From positions 1 through 37,626 of IMG/VR virus record IMGVR_UViG_3300048509_000011: 37,626 bases of DNA; one strand, given 5' to 3'. The notes beneath the pieces were generated by a model. That model saw nothing but the letters and a program-made list of their open reading frames with translations, searched no databases and was not told where the DNA came from. Below are positions 33,001 through 37,626 of this stretch, one piece after another. Within the stretch, counting starts at the first letter, position 1; every line of letters starts with the position of its first letter. A program made the translations under genes and the position numbers. The DNA comes from a virus.

Positions 33001-34612
33001 GACTGTTGTTGCTCAGCTTGGTGGCTCAATCGCCACTGCTGGTATCAACCTTGTCTCTATGGCTACACACTCTATTCCTTACCTCGGCACTTACAACGAG
33101 GCTAGAGGGTTTGGAGGCGGGTTCGGAATCAGTAACGCCACTATGGAAATGCAGATTGCCGCTCGTAACATGGGTGATCGTAAACTAGCAGACGCTGTAT
33201 ATGTCAATAGACTAGCGAGTAATGAAGCTCTGCGGAAGAAACATAAGATAACTGAGGATGAGGCATTGTTCCTAGCAGACGCCACATCAGAAGGTGTTCT
33301 ACAAGCGGCACAAGCTAACGCTCTAGTTGGTACAGCAAGGGGTGGAATCAATAGCAACAAGCTACAAGGCGCAATCAAACTGTGGATGGGTATGTTCTCA
33401 TACACAGAGCAACTCAACCGTAGAGCCACGGCTTTGGCGGGCTATCGTCTGCATATGAAGCGGGCTATTGCTGGCACACCTAACTTCGACAGTCTAACAA
33501 CTGAGCAGAAGAATGAACTACTAACAGAGTTTAGGGCAGAGGCCACTGCGTTTGCTCGTACTGCTGTGAATACTTCGCAGGGTGAATACGGCATGTTTAA
33601 CCGCCCAGAGATGGCGCGTGGCAACGTGGGTCAGTATCTGTTTATCTATAAGCAGTTCTCTATCATCACAATTCAGATGCTAAAAGGTCTGAGTCCTCAA
33701 GGTAGACTGTACTTTATCGGTATGCTTGTGCTTATGTCCGGACTTAAAGGTCTACCATTCGCAGATGACCTAGCTGATTTGATTGACACACTCATGCAGA
33801 AGTTTGGCATCACATCGGCGGGCGTAGAGGAATCTCTTATCACGCTGTTTGAAGACCTAGCCCCAGGCTCTGCAAAGTTCATCATGCGAGGCGGGCTAGA
33901 CCAGATTGCGGCAGGTACATTCTCAACCCGACTAGGCTTTGGGGATATGCTTCCGTTGACTGGTGCGGGTAGGGCTGGCGCTGATACAGGTCGAGAGCTT
34001 GAGAACTTCTTCGGGCCTATTTGGTCTGGTGTTGAAGGTGCGTTTGTTACAGCAGGAAACCTAACTAAGTATGGTGCAGGTGCAGTCGGTCTTAGAGACC
34101 AGACACTGACGCTAACTGAAGCATTCCGCGAATCACCAATAGCCGCCATGCGCGGCATAGTAGACGCATCTACTTATTATGATTCTGGCGTAGTGACAAA
34201 CTCGCAAGGCAAAGTCATAGACCCTTCCGCTAGTTGGGGGCAGATACTCTTTAGGGCGGCAGGTTTCTATCCTGCTGTAGCCACAAGAGAGAACGACATC
34301 GTAAGATTGGGTAAGTACAAGGCTGACTATATCAAGGCACTTCGGGCTGACTACACTGCGGCCTATGTAAAAGCGTCTGTTGAGGATGATCTAGACCGTA
34401 TGCTAGACATTGAGATGATGGTCATGGACTGGAATGATATCCACGCTAACACTGCGTTTGAGTTCAAAGACTTTAGGTCTAGAGCAAAGCGGTCTGCTAA
34501 GTCTGCCAAGATGCCTACAGGCCAGAGGTACTTGAAGACTGCGCCTACCAATATACGTTCTGACCTGCAAATACTTATGGAAATATACGGACTAAATGAT
34601 GAAGGCTTTTAG
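27089..34612 (+). CDS. Giant internal virion (polyvalent-like) protein with zincin motif
   Basis: This 2507-residue protein is the last late gene. Residues about 200-440 are hydrophobic Gly/Ala-rich segments with GGTLEGATEATQES, a pattern of phage polyvalent proteins. A Gln/Pro/Glu-rich disordered region spans about 480-850. At 1183-1188 HETMGH, and at 1233-1238 EETMAD, form a gluzincin-like pair (two His, downstream Glu) like the HExxGH...EExxAE of M49 peptidases. Residues 1300-1960 are helical and unrecognised. The C-terminal part has hydrophobic helices near 1970 and 2181-2235 (QYLFIYKQF, GLPFADDLADL). It is likely ejected into the host. Peptidase activity is inferred. Confidence 0.75.
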   Translation: MAKAGLKAFGSPTLAAMDIEPLGNPYDPAPNIGMGNLLGQKEAIGREIDAEYAKGMSQFSMPEVKRPAPTGPNVLFDPQQNKMFVNGSLFDLDDADNALKSEQFLDGPRQAPPTGSWQQVTPQEYGKYIKSIKDPTLSRRFAENFDTGMAQLRSLFGAGSVLVGAEEYGLGVMERAEEDIRKNSPFYTEFTDIGMGDADIGPVDWFVGVLGAQGPMLLETIAAGAIGFVAGSATAGPGLGSVGGTIAGITGKSAFKQAVKEAAEAYAKEKVKGKAAAKAFMKTDQGKVLKRASGIAGAVTLGYANNFGIASSDVYSELLESGVDPSDFGAKMTALSAAVPYALLDTIPEFIVGAKIFGNIARGSKGSRLRRGATGAGVGGTLEGATEATQESIIMGATSAYTGREYESDETLSRLINSFAAGFAIGAPIGGIANLKSNKEADILQGAPTEQEQGTQQGEGPVQQELFEEGTGLGTAPELDPNIAALRAQDEALRQEVITDLGQAQQDEAIRQEVAGVANQPPTPVNPAEQEQAVQNEIRQREIAEANRLDRAMEAGQPLSDRTGGVQPDQGDLFALDGPAYTPPTPPVPPAPPVPVENVSEAIQQAATQQPQAQPNLLQQRMQEAVARQQEQEQQAQQQAQQAQQEAEMRAMEDARIEQNNREVENALALQQSQNEIAAYEAEQLGRQQAEVSPPPAPVAGLPTVPVPVTPPRQLDLFRGQVKLPKITKAEQKEITKQNRLLRKQEREAQKAAEEAASPMTPAEARAAGQGILFTQRGEPSVAALKGAGTTVPATPELIQTTPAEETVVAQQQEINRLQQQVQEQQEINKLQQQVQEQQNVQEQSPERVDGSQPTESSEEVPVSNARERAAAATNRSQERLREAENRKAASSPAETEAAVRGSGAEQSVQEDSVQRQPVVDPDSEAALVQELVSEFESEQDSGELRGLAVSLLDYAYWSAAPSGTNAEATDYRAARTAAKAFVDKTFTAPETFSEGQKKILDETFVKFATYETETRSSTQPWFEYATRRGLVDKIADPKNGITITGAPYKAMANPAPAANVSQSRSEDSSTMADAAKAADDKRGSFYRADNSQPITDPLPKLRVQAIAKKAISSLKIKPKVFVYKDQAELKAANPELFERANNSRPDGDFEFTPAAGFSVGDEIILFSDNIKTEQQAQFVIAHETMGHFGFRAFMAEPQLNTVLEEIYRGDSSVRAMVDRRVEMGMNKLEAIEETMADKAADLDSSLIKRMWYAIKDALEAMGATFEDDLARYMIRQSRRNLLQGGSGLVSMQELGNNLKSLQSDNTLGRYSLVEDTADAASRAMASHAYVQRGGQYGGMNALKNMLKNAKDIENIRDVGVFLGKLAENVQSLDNMATRSDGLQQVFNIFQSRSSRARRFLSNYEGMTAFSHSAFSYTADGGGKEGGPTEAELLQAGQLLAYGALHKQNTVTDGEIRDVGDLVIDDNGTIGINSVNFTAAQEAGKLTREDFQNGLRVTLGDQEQKVFTEDTWTPDFTITDRVWKIYTEQRTAVDQSALDVVRSTIEGAIAQRDATINQFKKSYGMSDIDSMVMRKVMEQYVRLYQEGARQEGGSFQYKSESVTNARTFLREFNRALFQKGKVQDFKQGREDAAKFQGPEFQDIIDGLDSLSAKNYSKSQANRVTSAIGNLYLLDVQAQNAQFNAKRTIMTSYVPFTRRGNQQIRVVAFDANGEVVKLDDVWRTVMPYYQAGSRKDAREIADNLNTEFGDTEFTLTDESGAERAVTFRAVTETTRKGSVLGQQFSLTDFTNTLARLDVNINPEERERIVEALTAQTQRARRSIQRAGVKGWDQDVVRSTSEYLETQGHIAGQAFYRHRLNNIMLDDSLWRGNSKQMQDLYAQTERTDLTPEQMRKAQNDYDRYAYMYQYMAGDGMPQATNRVSGKAMKNLGRGEDYRGTALGLQQWYADSANINDSTEDLLSGETGSRLKMWTVVAQLGGSIATAGINLVSMATHSIPYLGTYNEARGFGGGFGISNATMEMQIAARNMGDRKLADAVYVNRLASNEALRKKHKITEDEALFLADATSEGVLQAAQANALVGTARGGINSNKLQGAIKLWMGMFSYTEQLNRRATALAGYRLHMKRAIAGTPNFDSLTTEQKNELLTEFRAEATAFARTAVNTSQGEYGMFNRPEMARGNVGQYLFIYKQFSIITIQMLKGLSPQGRLYFIGMLVLMSGLKGLPFADDLADLIDTLMQKFGITSAGVEESLITLFEDLAPGSAKFIMRGGLDQIAAGTFSTRLGFGDMLPLTGAGRAGADTGRELENFFGPIWSGVEGAFVTAGNLTKYGAGAVGLRDQTLTLTEAFRESPIAAMRGIVDASTYYDSGVVTNSQGKVIDPSASWGQILFRAAGFYPAVATRENDIVRLGKYKADYIKALRADYTAAYVKASVEDDLDRMLDIEMMVMDWNDIHANTAFEFKDFRSRAKRSAKSAKMPTGQRYLKTAPTNIRSDLQILMEIYGLNDEGF

Positions 34613-37467
34613 TCTTTGATAACTTGAAGCTGACCGTAAGCTAAGTCATCTGCCGCTACATCTGCACTTTCTAACAAACTCTGGAAACGTGGATGTGTCA
34701 GATTAAATCCAATCACATAAGACTGCGCCAGTTTAATTGGCGTGTCCTTACCAAGGGATGCTTTCTCTGACTTGGGTGTGGCTACTACGTTCTCCTCAGC
34801 AAGTTCCTGTTTGAATGACTTGTAGTCAGCTCCTCGCACTGACAACCATTTGCGGAAGTGAGTGCGGTCAACCATCATAGTACCCTTGTCAAACGGATCA
34901 GCCGCAGACTTACGGAATACATCAAGGCGAACTCTTACATCGCCCCTTGGTATACGGCTATAATCTGGCTGTGGTTTCTGACCTGAGGTGTGCATTACAG
35001 TAACCTGTGCGTCTGCACTATCAGCCATGTACTCTGCGATAAGATCGAATGAGTCCACTTGGTTTTCCTGTACAGTCCTACGGATAGCACCAATCTGTGC
35101 CAGTACCCACTCGGTTGCTTGGCGGTAGTCGAACTTTATCAAGCCCCAGTCATTTGCCAGTTTCAAACCTAGGTCTGCTAAGATGATAGACTGTTCCCAA
35201 TACCGTTCTTCACCGCTGAATCTAGCTTTGTATTTACTGTGGAATGTATTGGTAGCCTCTGCTATCGCCGCATTGATACCGTCCTCGCCCATCTCTACTA
35301 GGTTCTTTATATACAGCCTACCTGCGTGACCATAGTTAGCGTGGATTGCTTCGTATATCTTACGCCCTGCTTCTGAGTTCCTTGTGAAGATAGCACTCTG
35401 CGGTACTGTCACCTCTAACATACGAGCCATCTGAGCGTCTGTGTCTAGTCCTGATGCAATCAGTTTACTCTGTAGAGATTTGTTAGTGGACACCATGACA
35501 GGTGTAGCCCAAGTCTTAGAGTCACGCTCTTCTGCGTTACGGTTGAGCCTAGCCTTATCCCTGCCTTGAGATACCCAATAGCAGAAGTCACCGACTTCTT
35601 TGTCTTGCATCATGGTAACTTCGTCGATGGTTAACGGAAGGTTAGCGTATGTACCAAGTCGTGAGAACAGGCTGTTCTGTGTGTACTTAGCCGCAAAGTG
35701 TAGCTTGTCGGGGTCGCCATATATAGACTGCGCCCAATACTGCGCCAGTGTTTTACCTCCACCTGTTGCACCATACAGGGATATAGTCAGACCTTTGAGG
35801 CCAGTGAAATTATATAGTGGTGCTGAGAAGCCTACGCCTAACGCAAACATGTGCGCCTTGAGGTCAGCCTTCTCCATTATAGATGTAAGGGTAGCCCAAG
35901 ATTCTAGCGTTCCCTTTACTGGGTACAACTCGTTGCCTTGACGCTGTACTCCTGCTGATAGATTAATGTTTTCTTCTTCGACTGCACCATTAGCGTCTCG
36001 CTTAATTAGTGTGTCGCCTATAACAAATGCCGTGTTCTTTTCTTTCCATCCCATAGTTGAGTAGAGGTTGGTCATGGCACGGATTTGTCTAAGCTCTTCC
36101 ATATATGACCGCATCATAAGTTGAAAATACTCCGTTTGCCTTTTGTTATATAGGACAATACCTTGGTCTGCTATCGCTGTAGCGAACTCACGACTGCCCT
36201 CTGCTAGATACGCCTGTCTTAGCGAAATCTCTTGCCACCCCATGTGTGGTCTATTCCAATGAAACCTCACAGTCTCATAGCCTAGCGAGTGGTCTAGTCC
36301 ATACCCAACTGGGTATATGTCGAACTTGCATACATCTATATCGGTATCGTCTATAGTAACTTTGATGCCATCCACTGTACGCTTGAATGGTTTAGGCATA
36401 GGGATAGCATTAGCAACACTATCTAACGCCTTCTGTGGAACAGCCACCTCTTGATACTGCACCCCAAGTCTGGCAGGCGAACCGATTTTGCCTTTGAACT
36501 TACAGCCTCTGCACCCATTAGGGCGGTCTGCTTCAAACTTCGCACATGTTGTTGGCCCTGTTGTGGACTGCCTCCAGTGAGCAAGTTTGTGTAAGGTAGT
36601 CTTCTCATCATACGACGGATGCTGATTGCTCCACTCCTTTGCTGTAGATTCTGGGTCGATACAATGTGCCGCTACACCAATGATGTCATACCATAGTGGC
36701 TCATCTACATCCCCTTGGTTAGCTATAGCCCATTCAATCTGCTTACACTTACTTGCTACTACAGAGCCGACAGCAGGTGGGAAATCTTGCTTGACTGCTA
36801 GATTATCCAGCAACGTGCTCTCACGAGTGCGATCTATACTGGCTGCAGCTGAGGGCTTGAAGTAATAACTTAGACAATCCCGCAATGTCTGAACGCTTAC
36901 TGGCTCAGCATCTACAAGCATCTTAACTTCGTTACCACCCTTGGTGTTTATAGTACCAACAGGACGCAAGACTCTTGCGCTGTCAGCAGGTACAGCAGGG
37001 TCAACCTCAAAGCCTTTTGCTACACAGGCTTCCTTCAATGCTTCGGCTAGAGGCTTCCATTCCTCTGGCTCTAACTCTGCATCAAGAACCCAATAGGCGT
37101 GTAGGCCATTGCCCGAATGAATGATTAGTGGTTTAGGTAAGCGCATCTCAGCGACAAACTTACCTAGTGCAGTTAGTCCTTCCTTCCATGTGGGGAACGG
37201 TTTGCCCTCTCCGCAATCCACATCGACAGCAACTAGCTTAGTTGCACGAACATTATCTTGCTTTCTATTACCCTTGGTATTGAAAGCCGACACAGCGAAA
37301 TAGACATTCTTGTCTGGCTGTGACGATGATAGCCTTATACAGGCTTTAGCGAGTTCTTCTACCGTATCAAAAAAGCCCTGTTGTACTTTGTTATCTGGGC
37401 TTATCAGTGTCGTTACATAGTATCCTTCAGACGGTAGAACCCGCTGTAAAAAACTCAGCGTGTCCAT
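34609..37467 (-). CDS. AEP primase fused to DUF927-type helicase
   Basis: This 952-residue replication protein would prime and unwind phage DNA. ATG 37467 is preferred (AAGG eight bases upstream) over GTG 37482. Residues about 1-195 are an archaeo-eukaryotic-type primase: VAVDVDCG with Asp82/Asp84, SGNGLHAYW with His123, and a RVLRPVGTINTK segment. Cys308, Cys319 and Cys322, perhaps with Cys241, suggest a zinc module. The ATPase part has Walker A GATGGGKT (566-573) and Walker B LTIDEV (Asp615, Glu616), like DUF927. The C-terminus is a small unrecognised domain. Its stop end overlaps the convergent giant gene by four bases. Confidence 0.85.
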   Translation of the reverse strand: MDTLSFLQRVLPSEGYYVTTLISPDNKVQQGFFDTVEELAKACIRLSSSQPDKNVYFAVSAFNTKGNRKQDNVRATKLVAVDVDCGEGKPFPTWKEGLTALGKFVAEMRLPKPLIIHSGNGLHAYWVLDAELEPEEWKPLAEALKEACVAKGFEVDPAVPADSARVLRPVGTINTKGGNEVKMLVDAEPVSVQTLRDCLSYYFKPSAAASIDRTRESTLLDNLAVKQDFPPAVGSVVASKCKQIEWAIANQGDVDEPLWYDIIGVAAHCIDPESTAKEWSNQHPSYDEKTTLHKLAHWRQSTTGPTTCAKFEADRPNGCRGCKFKGKIGSPARLGVQYQEVAVPQKALDSVANAIPMPKPFKRTVDGIKVTIDDTDIDVCKFDIYPVGYGLDHSLGYETVRFHWNRPHMGWQEISLRQAYLAEGSREFATAIADQGIVLYNKRQTEYFQLMMRSYMEELRQIRAMTNLYSTMGWKEKNTAFVIGDTLIKRDANGAVEEENINLSAGVQRQGNELYPVKGTLESWATLTSIMEKADLKAHMFALGVGFSAPLYNFTGLKGLTISLYGATGGGKTLAQYWAQSIYGDPDKLHFAAKYTQNSLFSRLGTYANLPLTIDEVTMMQDKEVGDFCYWVSQGRDKARLNRNAEERDSKTWATPVMVSTNKSLQSKLIASGLDTDAQMARMLEVTVPQSAIFTRNSEAGRKIYEAIHANYGHAGRLYIKNLVEMGEDGINAAIAEATNTFHSKYKARFSGEERYWEQSIILADLGLKLANDWGLIKFDYRQATEWVLAQIGAIRRTVQENQVDSFDLIAEYMADSADAQVTVMHTSGQKPQPDYSRIPRGDVRVRLDVFRKSAADPFDKGTMMVDRTHFRKWLSVRGADYKSFKQELAEENVVATPKSEKASLGKDTPIKLAQSYVIGFNLTHPRFQSLLESADVAADDLAYGQLQVIKD

Positions 37468-37491
37468 TGTTGTTACCTTCACAGTTACGGA

Positions 37492-37508
37492 AGGGGGCTT
37501 AGCCCCCT
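37492..37508. other. Perfect G/C hairpin between two leftward genes
   Basis: AGGGGGC-TTA-GCCCCCT is a perfect inverted repeat in the gap between the stop of the 37519 gene and the primase start. It has no T tract on the minus strand, so it may be a processing or attenuation hairpin, not a full terminator. It resembles the hairpin at 8299-8314, including the adjacent TCC...TCTACCT bases. Confidence 0.5.
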
Positions 37509-37518
37509 CCCTTCTACC

Positions 37519-37626
37519 TTAGTCTTGTTTACCTAAAATCTCAAGAAGCCTTTGGAAACGTTGTTTCTGCTCTATGGCAATAACCTCTGGTTGAGGCCAC
37601 CCATCAGACATGACTGTAAGTAATTC
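37519..37626 (-). CDS. 3' end of a leftward gene (partial)
   Basis: The minus-strand frame is open to the right edge and ends in TAA at 37521-37519. The visible part ends VIAIEQKQRFQRLLEILGKQD. An in-frame ATG exists at 37611, but no ribosome site precedes it, so it is more likely an internal Met and the true start lies outside. The segment is helical and charged; no function can be given. It precedes the primase-helicase in the same unit. Confidence 0.5.
   Translation of the reverse strand, partial: ELLTVMSDGWPQPEVIAIEQKQRFQRLLEILGKQD

Noticed and set aside
1-37626. Integrase, attachment site, CRISPR array, tRNA or insertion sequence
   Set aside because: None seen by eye on either strand; no recombinase motifs, regular spacer arrays, cloverleaf with T-loop, or terminal inverted repeats.

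Overview
The window is about two thirds of the genome of a tailed double-stranded DNA bacteriophage with a podovirus-like plan. It has terminase, portal, scaffold and capsid genes, a head-tail adaptor, a nozzle-like tail protein and very large ejected internal virion proteins. I see no tape-measure, sheath or contractile baseplate genes. Many small proteins resemble families I know from uncultured marine phages. The GTA-type three-helix holin and the GH108 endolysin make a marine alphaproteobacterial host plausible, but host and habitat are inference. I see no tRNA, CRISPR array, IS element, integrase or repressor.

Layout. (1) 1-33 is the 5' end of a leftward gene. (2) 34-368 is a non-coding divergent control region with promoter-like motifs on both strands, a near-perfect 15-bp direct repeat, a 12-bp tandem repeat and a G6/C6 hairpin. 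(3) 369-2673 is the packaging module: TerS, a zinc-ribbon protein, a tiny basic protein and TerL. It ends in an intrinsic terminator followed at once by a sigma70-like promoter. (4) 2821-8285 is the head module: portal, scaffold, capsid and a decoration-like protein, closed by a UUCG hairpin. (5) 8336-9134 holds four very small Lys/Cys-rich proteins. (6) 9145-10750 holds connector genes. (7) 10759-16323 holds fibre and host-recognition genes, including a protein of 18-residue repeats and a glycine-rich adhesin. (8) 16301-18994 is a lysis cassette with several membrane proteins, one carrying a canonical EF-hand loop, then a holin and a muramidase. (9) 18994-23098 holds the tail nozzle and accessory virion genes. 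(10) 23100-34612 holds three internal virion proteins, including a transglycosylase-like protein and a 2507-residue giant with an embedded zincin-like signature. (11) 34609-37626 runs leftward and holds an AEP primase/DUF927 helicase and the end of one more gene.

All rightward genes are tightly packed, often with ATGA or TAATG overlaps, and look like one late transcription unit. The leftward replication genes meet it tail to tail with a 4-bp overlap of stop ends. If the genome is circular or circularly permuted, the gene at 1-33 begins the same leftward early unit that ends at 34609, and 34-368 is the master divergent control region.

Most novel-looking items: the zincin-like HExxGH...EExxAD pair inside the giant ejection protein, the four-gene Lys/Cys cassette, the EF-hand membrane protein in the lysis cassette, and the control region with its sequestered ribosome site.
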